From the NCBI GenBank assembly GCA_033439765.1, contig JAULSN010000001.1, positions 8,804,001-8,868,000 of the forward strand: DNA of 64,000 bases, given 5' to 3'. Below, in pieces: positions 10,782 through 21,666 of this stretch. Source of the DNA: Lasiosphaeria ovina. Taxonomy: Eukaryota > Ascomycota > Sordariomycetes > Sordariales > Lasiosphaeriaceae. The notes below the pieces were generated by a model. That model worked only from the letters and a program-made list of their open reading frames with translations, did not search any database and was not told where the DNA came from. Both the position numbers and the translations under genes were made by a program. Positions within the stretch are counted from its first letter, which is position 1. Each line of letters starts with the position of its first letter.

Positions 10782-12605
10782 ATGGTGTACTACGGTGCGC
10801 TGAGCCGGGGCTGCCAGCAATGCCGCCAACGCAAAGTGAAGGCGTGTGAGCGGCACCTCGTGTCGGAAAGCTCCTCATCTCATGTCGGAAGACGGAACCG
10901 GTCTAACCAAGGCCAATAGTGCGACCAGCGGAAGCCGGCGTGTCTGAGATGCGAGAAAGCGAAGATCAAATGCCCGGGGTTCCGGAACCTCGGCGATGTC
11001 ATGTTCCGCGACGAGTCTCGACGAATCATCGCCAAGGCAAAGTTCGAATACGGCCAAAGCAAACCCCCGGACGCAACCACCAACCTCCCCGTCTGTGTAC
11101 CATATCCGGGTACCATGTCACGCACTATCACTCATCCTATCCGTGAGCAGGCAGTCTCTTTCTTCTTCGCCAAGTATGTCTGGGACGGGCCTCCGTTCAC
11201 TCCAGGGTATGGCGGTTGGCTGGCCGATACTTACCGCCGGAACACACCCAACTGTGCAATGAGAGCAACCATTGAGGCAGCTGGCATGGCCGGCCTATCG
11301 AACGTCTACCATGCGCCCCATGTGGCCGCGCAATCCAGAGCTCAGTACGGCCGAGCCCTAGCGGCCCTGAAGCAGACCCTCAACGACCCCGTCACTTCAA
11401 TTGCCGATACCACGCTCAACACTGTGCTTTTGATGGGTCTTTTTGAGGTAATCTTAGCACCCTGGCTCCTCCACAACATGTTGTCAAAAATAGAACCCGA
11501 CTCATATATGTCTAGTTTGTAACATTTGACAGCTGGGATCGCAAACGGGCTTGGGCCGCCCATATCGACGGCGCCAATGCGCTGGTGCAGCTCCGAGGTC
11601 AGGCTCAGTTTCGAAGTGAGCGCGGAAACCAACTATTCTCTCAAGTTTGTTCGCAAATCGTAAGCTGCCTCGTTACAAACCCCGAGCACGAAGCTTACTC
11701 TCAGAGACTCAGGTCACCGACGCTAACCAAGCCACTCTGGAACTCGGCAAAGCAGCTATACGCATGTATGCAACACGACCTGGCGGCCCCCGAAGCCATT
11801 GTTCAAATAGCCGACGAACTCAAAGCGGCCAGCGAGCAGGCCAAGGAGTACCAAGATCGTCCGCGCTACATGCGTAATATTTGCTTCCGTTTCCTGCACC
11901 TCCGCTCGGCAATAAGAAGTAGAGAGATGACAGACCCAGAATCAATATTCCAGGCCGCCGCCCAACTCGACCGCGACCTGGAGGTGTGGAGGAAGAAGCA
12001 GTTGGAACCAGCTTTCAGTTATATCACAATTCCCACGGCCGCGGCTACGGTTGACTCGGACTGCACCGACACACCTTCAAATATGGTCTTCCTGGGTCGC
12101 CGCCACATCTATGTCAACCCCTGGACCGCGCAAACCTGGAGCAACTGGCGAACCATGCGCATCGTAACCAACCAGATAATTATCTACCATCATGGTGATA
12201 AACAACAGCAAGACAAGACTGACAATGCGGTTACTGCTGCCACTCGTCTGGTTCGCCACCTGTGTGACGAGATCTGCGTGTCGGTGTCAAGTTTTGAAAA
12301 TGGTCCGCGTAAGTTGAACCAAGTCTTCTTTCTTTTCCTCCATTTATTTTATCTTGAACCTACGCCCGGAACCATGGACGCACTGGCCTCTGACAAATGC
12401 CTCATATCCAGGCACCGTCTGCCTTATCTGGCCGCTCTCAGTCGTCGCACGCGAGCCGCTCAATCCGCTCAGCCGGCGGCGCTGGGCCGTTGCACAATTG
12501 CGCCGCATCAACTCGTCACTCGGATTCCGACAGGCCGGGCTTTTTGCCGACACGATTGAGCCAGATCTTGACAAGGCAGAGAAGGAGGGTCTGGGCATTT
12601 CATGA
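10782..12605 (+). CDS. Zn2Cys6 fungal transcription factor
   Basis: Exons 10782-10841, 10920-11447, 11516-12308 and 12412-12605 give 524 residues. The N-terminus forms a perfect binuclear zinc cluster, C11-x2-C14-x6-C21-x6-C28-x2-C31-x6-C38, ending in KIKCPG. The cluster is interrupted by intron 1 right before C21, and that intron must use a GC donor (AAG|GCGTGT) to keep all six cysteines. Intron 2 joins LLMGLFE to FVTFDSWDR, and the region after it (W..HIDGANALVQLRG) is the middle homology region typical of fungal regulators of this class. The C-terminal exon has WPLSVVAREPL. The protein is nuclear and binds DNA; its targets are unknown, although the adjacent divergent methyltransferase is a natural candidate. 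Confidence 0.88.
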
Positions 12606-12957
12606 TGTTTTCTCCCTTCTGATTTGTCAGACTTTACAGACGACTTGTCGCTGGTTCGTGTCTGATTGTTGCTCATCTCTGAGTAAGGACCCAGTTATCA
12701 CGCCCGAAGAGAGGATGCCGAGCGTTGCGCGGCGCAGTCGCATTTGCATAGGGTTTGGACGTTGGGCTTTGATGAAACGCGAAACCGAAACAGGGTCCAG
12801 TGCGGCGTCAACTTGCCGTTGGTATTGGTGCTTTTGTTGGCCCGCAACCCACCCACCGGGTACTTCGAGAGACAGGACTTTAAAACGGCGGCCTGGTTCA
12901 TCCCGCCTGTGAAATGCCTTGGGCAACTCTCGTCAGCAAGTCTTGAGGACTGGCAAT
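12606..12957. other. short intergenic region
   Basis: These 352 bp lie between the 3' end of the Zn2Cys6 gene and the ATG of the hydrolase gene on the same strand. They should hold terminator and promoter; no motif is distinct. Confidence 0.4.
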
Positions 12958-14527
12958 ATGATTTCCAACACCTTGGCGCGTTATGTCTTCATGCGTCTGA
13001 CAATCTGGTCCTTGCGCACAGTCGCGCCCCTGAGTCTGCTTTACTGCGCCGCCCGCCTGTTTTGGTGCAGCTTTCTCCCACAGCCGCTTGAGCTTATTGC
13101 CCTGCTCGAGGCTGTCTTCTACCTATGTGCCAGCCTTCCCCGCCAGCATGCGCTGGACAAGTCGTCGCCAAGATCCATCCAGCGCACTCGCCAGGAGCGC
13201 CGCCGGCTGTTTGACCGCTGCGTCGGCAGCGTCCCCGACCTGGAGAAGTTCCTCGCCAGTTGGTTCAAGGGTGGTTCTTTGGACGACGTGCGCGCCGAAA
13301 ATGTCAAGGACTTCCTCGCCTGGGGCTTCTTGTACAAGACGCGGGCCACGGCCGAGGACGACGACGAGTTGAGCGAATATCTGCGTGAGACGGAGAAGAT
13401 TCTGGGGAGAACGTTCCCGCCCGGAAGAGGACCCCACCGTCCGGCCCAGGTCTCGGCTGACGCGCTGCAGCTGCAGCACAAGCCTTTTTTGTTCTATGCG
13501 GTAGGTGAGAGAAGTCACGAGTCCGCGATGTGCCGGCCGTGTTCTAACCCAGCAGCAGATCGCCGTGGGAGGTGATGATGTCATGACCTACGCCACCCTC
13601 CGCTGGCACGGTCTCGTCCACTACCGCCTGCCCCTGTCCCAGACACTCTCCGTCTTCCCGTTCCGGCCGCACACCGTGTTCAGCCGGGGCGTGTCTCGAT
13701 CGAAATACCTCTCGTACTGGTACCGGCCGCACACGGCGGCGACGACAAAGCGCCTCCCAGTCCTGTTGCTTCACGGCGTCGGCGTCGGGCTGCGCACGTA
13801 CGCCGGCTTCCTGGGCGAGTTCATGCGCCAAGACGCCGCCGACGACGGCGAGACGGGCATCATCGCCGTCGAGATGATGGCCATCAGCATGCGCATGACG
13901 CGCGGCTACCTAGCGCGCCGCGAGATGCTCGCCGAGCTGCGCGCGATCCTGCGCCGCCACGGCTGGGACAGCGGCAAGTTCGTGATCGCCGCAGAGTCGT
14001 ACGGAACCATCCTCGCCACGCACCTGCTGCAGACGCTGGAGCCTGCACGAGTCGGCCCCGTACTGCTCGCCGACCCAGTCGCATTGTGTTTCCACTGGGG
14101 GGGCGTGCCGTTCAACTTCCTGTACCGCCGTCCGCGCTCCGCCAGCGAGTGGCAGCTGCACTACTTTGCGTCGACTGATATGGGCATCGCGCACGCCATC
14201 ACGCGCCGCTTCGACTGGTCCGAGAACGTGCTGTGGAAGGCCGACCTGGCGCAGCTGCGCGACGTGACGGTCGTGCTGGCCAGGAGTGACATCATCATCG
14301 ACGCGCACGCCGTCAAGAGGTATTTACTGGAGGATCCCGAGCCCGGTTTTGGTTTTGTCGACGCGAGAAATTGTGAAAGGGGAAGTAGTCAGGACACCGT
14401 CTTGGGCGGCAAGGGCCGGACCCTGCTGTGGTACGACCACATCAACCACGCGGAGATGTTTGAGACCGCTGAGGACAGGCAGCCGATGGTGGATATTCTG
14501 AACAAGTACTGCTCGATGGCGGAGTAA
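12958..14527 (+). CDS. alpha/beta-hydrolase-fold protein with N-terminal membrane segment
   Basis: Exon 1 is 12958-13500 and exon 2 starts near 13559 and ends at 14527, giving about 503 residues. The N-terminus (residues about 10-55) has two hydrophobic stretches around SLLYCAARLFWCSFL and IALLEAVFYLCASL, suggesting membrane anchoring. The C-terminal half has the alpha/beta-hydrolase layout: VLLLHGVGVGL (oxyanion loop), a nucleophile elbow IAAESYGTIL with Ser in A-E-S-Y-G rather than G-x-S-x-G, an acid near LARSDIIID and a histidine near DHINHAEMF. It is similar in architecture to uncharacterised Pezizomycotina AB-hydrolases. The intron ends in three consecutive CAG triplets (13550-13558), so 0, 1 or 2 extra Gln residues are possible. 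The substrate is unknown. Confidence 0.8.
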
Positions 14528-14723
14528 TTAGAGATTAGATTATGTGCGACTTAGTAATGTATGTACCCTCCGGAGAGGAAGTCTAATAAATTATAGTTAT
14601 ATGACAGGAAGCAAGCAGGCAGGACTAGAAACCATAGGTAATCTCCCCCTCCCAGTCTACTCTGGGCCCGCGTCTCCTAACAGACATAACTGTGTCAAGC
14701 TCTACCAACCAGCCTTATCCTAT

Positions 14724-15413
14724 TTACGCAGAGAAGTCGCGGACATGTCGTTTGGTCGGTCCAGCAATGCCTCTGTAGGCGCTGATCACCGCCTGAAAGG
14801 CCGACTCAAGCGACTTGCGGTCAGCAGCAATCTGGTTCCGGTCGGCCGCGGACTGGATCGAGTCAACAAGGCTCAATCCGCCGGCCTGGTAATAGATGTG
14901 CGTCAGTCTTCCGCTGTTATAACAGAAGTGGGATACTAATACTCATGTCAAGGACGTTCTGATTCGCCTCCAGACCCTGGGCCATTAGCGCGCCAATCGT
15001 GGGAATTCCGTCGAGAAGCCCGGCCTTGCCTGTCAAGATTTTGAGGAGGGCCACGTGGGTTTATACAAACTGTCACGGAGGGATGGGATATGTTAGCTGA
15101 TTGGTCGAGACAAAAAAAAAAGAAGAGGAAAAGCAAAGTAAACAAAACGGGGCACATCTACGTTTCTGAAAGCTCCCGCAATGGCAACGGCGTCGGGGAT
15201 GGCCGTGACCGGCGCGCTGCCCTGCATCCTGCTGATGTCGGCCGTCGCCGTCTACGTCATGTTGTTGATGCTTTACGCGGGGCCCTGTAGGGCTTTTGAC
15301 TGCTGGGTTAGTATCTGGAGGTTCTTGACCAGCTCGGCGGGCGTGACGGCCGCGAGGGCCGGCACGGCGAGGAGCGCGACGGCTGAGGTAAAGACTCCGC
15401 GGATGGAAACCAT
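14724..15413 (-). pseudogene. HsbA-like (hydrophobic surface-binding) secreted protein, broken
   Basis: The ATG at 15413 opens a signal peptide (MVSIRGVFTSAVALLAVPALA) followed by TPAELVKNLQILTQQSKALQ, AIAGAFRN, HVALLKILTGKAGLL and SIQSAADRNQIAADRKSLESAFQAVISAYRG. Pieces of this kind are seen in order in HsbA/cell-wall galactomannoprotein family proteins. The reading frame is interrupted by TAA at 15275-15273, TAG at 15254-15252 and TAA at 15063-15061. An intron (15161-15070) separates exon 1 from the second part. A second GT..AG gap (14942-14886) leads to the last part, but the phase does not match there, so a frameshift or odd splice must also be assumed. All three stops could derive from CAA or CAG by one C to T change. 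A functional product is unlikely. Confidence 0.6.
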
Positions 15414-16593
15414 GATAGGCGGGCGAGACTAGGTTAGGTGTGTGGCTGGGAGGAGTTGCTTTGGGGATGACATAGAGTGAGCTGTGTGTGACTGTGAGTG
15501 TGTTGTGATGGTGAGAATCAGGAAAGGGTGGAGATAGGTCCTGCCATATAGACGGACGGGTGAGGGGACAGACAGGTAAGCAATGCAGACCCGGACTTCT
15601 GTATCGTGGTTCGTGAACGGCGTTGCCCGTGAATGCCAGACAGAAATCATTGCCAGGACCCTCAGCTTGATGCCAAGAGCTGTGGGCAGGTCGGCGTCTC
15701 TTGTAGCCCATTTTCAGACCCTGCATCCGAAATAGGAAGCCATTTAGAGACCTGATGAAGAAACGATCGCCATGATGGACGTGTGGTGTTTCAATGGAGC
15801 TAGCACCCAGGGCAGATCAAAATGTTTTGGGTTGATCCAGATCCTACCTGTGACATGGCCATAGTGACCTGCCAAGACGGCTCGAGCCGGTGCAACAACT
15901 GACTGTTGTGTTGATGTTTTGATCAATTATTAGCTGGAGATTCTACCACACCGCTTCAGATAGCTGCCCTTGGTCGTCACCGCTAACTGGGTCCCATTTT
16001 CCGTGAATCCACAAAGGTATTCCAATCAGCACCTTACTTTCCACAATCTGGACTCAAATGGCTCATCCAGTTCGGCGAGGTCGGGGAGCAAGCTGTCCGG
16101 GCAGCTGAAGATGAGGCTAGACCGCCGGCAGTTTGGCGGCCGATCACTGCCGCTCTGTGGTAGGGCTATTCTAGACCAAGGGCCTGCCGTTTCCGGGAAA
16201 GCTCGAGCTCCCGCCCGCAGATTCGGTGTCCCGGGGCCGGCCATTGGGTCCTGCGGTAAATACGCGGGAATGACACCCCAAGCCCCGGGTGTTGGGATCG
16301 CCGCTGTACGTCTACTAAACCCCCTGTTTACTCCGCAATCACCACCGAGAGCGAGATCAACTATTGCGCCGTACCAGGCCCCAGGGAGCCGCGACAGGGG
16401 TCAAATCAGCCCGGCCCGGCACTCGCAATGAACAATCCCGCCCTAACCCCGAGATCAGCGGAGATCCCGACATCTGTGAGATTCCGAGTACGCAGGGCTT
16501 GTGCATTCGACACACAGATCAGAGACCTATCGTTACAAACGGGGATAGGATGGAATTTTGAATCAGAACCTTTTCATCGTCACAATCTTGAAT
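15414..16593. other. intergenic region, nothing recognised
   Basis: It lies between the HsbA-like pseudogene and the 3' end of the kinase gene. Only short frames without motifs are visible on either strand. Confidence 0.5.
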
Positions 16594-17956
16594 CTACTCT
16601 CTTGCCCACATCCGCTCTCTCAGCGACACCTCCCCGCCACTCTCGGGCTGGACCCCATCCTCGTGAGCCTTCCAAGCCCGATACTCGGCCAGCCGTTTAT
16701 TTGCATACGGAATCCAGTCGAAGTCAACCTTGGACTCCAACACCGACACAAAGGCGTGTACGGCCCACAGCAGCCCGGGGAGACCTCGGAACCGATCGAC
16801 CGAGGCGGCAAGCTCGCTCACCGCCGACTCAAAGTCGGCTGTGACGATACCGGCATGCTCTCCGTAGCTCGACAGGTACCGGCCGATGAACTCCCGACGG
16901 ACGGTCCGGCCCGGGAGCATGGTGTAGTCGCAGGCGAAGCCGCCCCACTCCGAGAAGTGGTTCGCGATGTCGAACGCCGCGGGGCAGTACATGGCGCACT
17001 CGTAGTCGATGATGCGGATGCGGTCGGGCGTGATGCGGCTGGCAGCAGCAGCTTTGCCCGGCTCGGCTTTGTCGTCGGCGGCAGAAGCTATCAGGATGTT
17101 GCCGCTCAACAGGTCGCAGTGTCCGAAGACGTACTGGAAGAAGTGATCGAGATTAGTAAGTCGATGAAGAGAGAAATATCTGGGTACTTAGAGGAAACAC
17201 GGATTCGACCTACAGCGCGCTCACCCGGCGAGCTCTTGCTCCTGCCCAACCTTTCAAAAGACCACGAAAGCTCAGTCTGCAGGTCCAGCCGTAGACTTTT
17301 CTCCTCGGCCGTCCGAGTCGGAAGGACGTTGATCCAGCGCTGCATTGTCGACCAGATATTTGGCGCCGGGCCACCCATGTCCATCTTCACATCAGGCCCG
17401 CCGCCGCCGCCGCCGCCGCTGCCGATTCTATCATTCGCCCGAGTCAGCTTTGCGTGGAACTGGCCCAGTTTAACCGCAACACTGGCCCAGACCTCCTCGC
17501 GGCATAGGTCATGGGGTTTGCATGGCCGTCCGGGGATATATGCGTAGAGAAGGCCGTTGCCAAAGCGGACGAGCAGCGGCGACGCAAGACCGTGCTGGGC
17601 TAGTAGCTCGTGGGTTCGCGCCTCGGCCTCGCGGTCGAGACCTAGCAGCTCGTTGGGCTCGTCGCCGTTGGCGCGCAGGACGACGGCGGCCTGGTCGTTC
17701 TCGGACTCGGACTTTCCCGGTGCGTCTTTTGTGATTTTTAAGATCTTGGTCGCTGTGAGCACCTAATTGGGGGACCATGATGTTTGCGTTGGTTACATAC
17801 CGTGTTTGGCACGCCTCCTAGCAGAGGCTCGATCCGAACACGGCCTGGCGTTGCCTTCCAGTCGGGCCTGGCGGCGTACAGAAGTTCCAGGGCCGACGGC
17901 TCTGGGTTTCCTCTGTCGTAGAAAGTGTCGAGCTTGAGGGGTCTTGTCTGAGCCAT
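16594..17956 (-). CDS. ethanolamine/choline kinase-like phosphotransferase
   Basis: Exon 1 is 17956-17801, exon 2 is 17744-17214 (or from 17762) and exon 3 is 17133-16594, giving about 408 residues. The N-lobe has LLGGVPNT joined to ILKIT, the glycine-rich GG-xxN-x-L-K element of choline/ethanolamine kinases. The catalytic loop is FGHCDLLSGNIL (Brenner H-x-D-x4-N) and the metal-binding motif is IIDYE, followed by AAFDIANHFSEW, diagnostic of the choline/ethanolamine kinase family. The reaction would be ATP-dependent phosphorylation of ethanolamine or choline at the head of the Kennedy pathway, in the cytosol. A run of seven glycines (GGC/GGT repeats near 17400-17420) interrupts the middle of the protein. 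Intron 1 is 56 nt if AAG at 17745 is used, but only 38 nt if TAG at 17763 is used. Confidence 0.82.
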
Positions 17957-18836
17957 GGCGGGTATTGATCATGAAGGGGTGCGAGGAAGCTGTTGCTCTG
18001 AAATCGGCAAGCTTGATCAAGGCAGGTTTGATACTGTAGCAGGGCAGGTAACTAGTTAGTTGACTGTCAGGTGGAATTGTTCCTGGGCGGGGTAAGAACA
18101 TCAATGATCAGGCTCCTAAAGCGGGGCCGCATGTCTGTGGTTGGTGAAACCGGTAATCCCAGCCACACAGGGGTGGCTCGAGCTATGTGCTATCATAGGT
18201 AGGTTGGTGAGATACCAGCTGGCCGCGAGATGAGAACCCCAACTCAACTTTCAAGGATGACTCGCACGGATAGCAACATGCAAGTGAAACTACAATGTCC
18301 AAGTCCCTCGAAAAAGGCTTCTCACTTACAGAACAATCAGCCGAACTTCCCAGCTCAGCCGATGTCGTCGTCATCATCCTGATCATCATCATCGGGAGCG
18401 GCAACGCTAGGGTATATCCGTAGCTCGATCCCTCGGCGAAGACACCAAATCTGCGGACCTAATTGTGATCAGTCATGCTCAAAGCCAGAGATGGGTATCT
18501 GCTTCGGCGCGAAGCACCGGGTTGACGACTGCAGGCCAGGCTGACCCATGGCTCACCAAGATAGATCAGGGTCATGAACAAATATAGGAGTTTCCCAGTG
18601 CAATGTTTGCGTGAAACATAAAGCTGTTGTTGTTCGTCAAATTGTCAAACCAACCCCGGGAATTGGGCAGTCAAATCGGTCCAGGATGCAGACACAATCA
18701 TCACTCAACTGGAAACGTCGCAGCAATGCTCATAACAATCTCAATTTCAATCAAGCAAAAAAAGAACTCGCAACGCAATTTAAACACGCCCCTCCCTCAC
18801 TTACAACCTCCCCCAAACCAAGCCCAGCCTCGCAGA
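17957..18836. other. intergenic region, nothing recognised
   Basis: It is the promoter side of the kinase gene and the 3' side of the MFS gene, both on the minus strand. No further gene or repeat is visible. Confidence 0.5.
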
Positions 18837-20737
18837 TCAATACACGTAGCGGAAAGACAGGTTCTGCAGGTCCGTGAGATCCTCGAAGCCGTGCACGACG
18901 TTGCCGGCGTCGGCCCGGACGTGGCCGTCGGCGGCGAGGCGGTCGCGCTTGGTGTTCTGGCGCACGAGGTAGAAGCGCAGCGCGACGATGACGAGAACCA
19001 GCAGCCCGTAGCAGCCGAGGTGGGTGGCGAAGGCGATGAAGTACCGGGGGGCGTCCCAGGCGAGGAACACTTGCGGGCCTGTTGTGAATTCGCTCTTGTC
19101 AGTCCACGAACGATAATTATCGCCATGCACGAGAGACTAGGCGACGAACCGATGCTGTTCCCCGTGGCCCAAAAGATAAAGTTGATGGTGACGGCGACGC
19201 TCTTCTTGGTCGTGCCGGCCACGTTCCTGCTGATCATGGACAGGGCCAGAGTCTGCGCAGACCAGAAGGAGAGGGTGACTTTAGGAGGGCAACATGTCAG
19301 CACGAGTTCTGGTTCTTGTGTCACTGTCATAAGGGGCGGTGCTCACTGTAGTAGCAGATCAAGAGGCCAACCTTGCGGGCCAGGGTGTCCGGGGTGACCG
19401 TCATCAGGAGGATGGTGCCGACGAAGGATCTATTTTCCAAGCTGGTCAGTATATCTCTCGCGACAACTGTCAGCAGCAGCAGCCAGCAAGCTTACGGGAT
19501 GACAAAGCCGAGCATGACCAAGAGATTCTGGTTGGTCCGCTTAACGATCCAGATGGACCCGAGGAGGACAATGATGATGTAGAACCCGAGCACCATGGCG
19601 AGCAGCTGCGTCTGCAGGACGGTAAACCCAAAGCTCTTGATGATGAGGCCCTGGAACGCTCCGAGGCCCGAGGTCGGCAGCGTCGTGGTGAGGGCAATGA
19701 GGGCGTAGCCCCAGACCTGGGGGTCGCGCAGCGCCTCGTAGACGTGGTCCAGGCGGAACTTGCGGCTCTGGAGGCCCGTCTGGTTGTCGCGCACGCGCTC
19801 GATCATCAGCCGCTTGTCCTCCTCGCTGAAGCACTTGGCCCGCATGGGCGAGTCGGGCATGTACCAGCCCACGAAGAGCCCGTAGACGACGGACACGACG
19901 CCGTAGCCCAGGAACAGCCACTGCCACGACTTCAGCGGGCCCGTCGTGATGAGGCTGAAGCAGTAGGCCAGAAGACCGCCGACGACCTGTTGAGCACTGT
20001 TTCCCCCCATTGGTCAGCAACGGCTCTATTCTCCCAGTGTCTTGGGACTGTTGACAGTGGACAGCACATACCCGTTCATCATGTACCAGTACGTCACGCG
20101 GGCCGTCTGCTCCTCGCGCCGATACCACATGGCCGAGAGCACGATGAAGGCGGGCTGGCACGCCGACTCGAAGAGGCCCAGCAGGACGCGCACCGTGACG
20201 AGCGAGGCAAAGTTGTTGCACGCGGCCGTCGTGGCCAGCACGGTCCCCCAGGCTACGATGCAGAAGCTCAGGTACTTGGCGATGGGCACGCGGGTGATGA
20301 TCCAGTTTTGTGGGTACTCGACGATGAGGATGGTGATGTAGATGCAGGTGGTCAACCAGGAGTACTGTTCAAGTTGGTTGGTTTGTTAGCTGCCGATATG
20401 CGGGTATGGGCAGTAGTCCATGGGGCTACAATACATCTTGCCCCTTTAGGCCCGTGTCGGTGATGATGCCCATGATGGAGGCAAACGACATGGTCCCCTT
20501 GTCAATGGCCTGCAGGAAGTAGGTGGCGATCATGATGACCAGCACGCGGCGGTCGATCATGCGGCGGAGCTGGTCGCTCTTTTCGGGGGAGACGTAGACC
20601 GCCGTGTCGGACGCATATTTGGCAACCTCTGAGTCTACTCTCTCATAGACCTGCCGATCCTTCTCTGGCAGGTCCCTGGGAGAGGCGGGGCGCTCGTGGC
20701 GCTCAATATCGGCGCCATTGTCCTTGGCAGTAGACAT
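18837..20737 (-). CDS. MFS transporter, anion:cation symporter (allantoate permease-like) family
   Basis: Six exons (20737-20435, 20364-20072, 19996-19496, 19429-19347, 19278-19150, 19078-18837) keep frame and give 516 residues. The cytosolic N-terminus leads into RVLVIMIATYFLQAIDKGTMSFAS (TM1), the loop VRVLLGLFESACQPAFIVLSAMWYRREEQ, the central loop MPDSPMRAKCFSEEDKRLMIERVRDNQTG and ISRNVAGTTKKSVA in the second half. These are signatures of the fungal ACS family (Dal5/Tna1-like), which import carboxylates, allantoate, nicotinate or uronate-type anions with protons at the plasma membrane. The gene is divergent from the GH105 hydrolase, with 929 bp between the starts, which suggests a sugar-acid or oligosaccharide substrate (inference). 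Confidence 0.88.
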
Positions 20738-21666
20738 GATGGCTCACCGTGAACCAACTAGTTCTAACTGATCAGGCGGTGGATAGTGGAAGCAGACACG
20801 GCTGAGGACGATGAAGAAAGAGCTTGAAGGTGAAAGATGCTCGGAAGTGCGAACAGCTTGCTCTATTTACACGCAACCCGAGACTCGACAAGACGAGCTG
20901 CTAGTCTGCTACCCCATGTGGTATCTCGCCTGCGTGGCAGCAATAGGCCCGGTTCTGAGGTTGCAGTCTCGCGCTTATTTCCCCACAAACCGGATTCGCC
21001 CAGACGCTTTCTCGGGCGCACGGCGCGCACGGTTGGAGGAGAGGTGATTCTGTCCCCCTGTCAGACGCTTAGGATCTCGCTAGAGACGAAGCTACCCCGA
21101 CCTACCTTCCCCAGAATGTTCAAGGTTGAGGGGGCTAGGGAGTCCGTACCCACCATTTCCCCGTGTTCCCCGCGTGGAGAAGTCGACGCTGATCCACACG
21201 CGAAGGTCTGATCCACGCCAGTCCCGTCGGTAGACGCTACACCGAAGTGGCCCCGTCGCTCAGAATTACGCCGGTGTCTGGGCTGCTGACCTGACTGTGG
21301 CGGGACTCGGTCGGCATGTTTCAGGCCGAAGCCTGTCGGCGCGGTCCACAATCCTGGCAGCCCGACATCCACTCTCCGAGCCAGAACAAGGATTTTCCAC
21401 CAGACAGGCGAATAACGATAATGGAGCTATTTGTTAGCTGGCACCCGGCGCGAGGACGACCGGGGTGAGTCAGGCGATACTGGTTCTGGACTGGGCGTTG
21501 GGGCGCGTAATAACGCTCTGCAATCGGGACACCGCAATCGCATCTCCCCCGCAACACAGAAAAAACAGATCGGGAAAGCAGCAGTTGAGACAGCCGTCCC
21601 AATTCCAATTCCACGTCGCCTCTTGAACCAAGTCCAAGCCGGAGCCCAACCATAGCCCACGCCGCC
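20738..21666. promoter_or_regulatory. divergent intergenic region between MFS carrier and GH105
   Basis: These 929 bp hold the promoters of two outward-pointing genes. No gene is visible inside. I could not identify a specific operator with confidence, so the regulatory role rests on layout. Confidence 0.4.

Noticed and set aside
9329..15413. Possible secondary-metabolite cluster (methyltransferase, Zn2Cys6 regulator, hydrolase)
   Set aside because: No backbone enzyme (PKS, NRPS, terpene synthase, DMATS) or P450 is present in the window.
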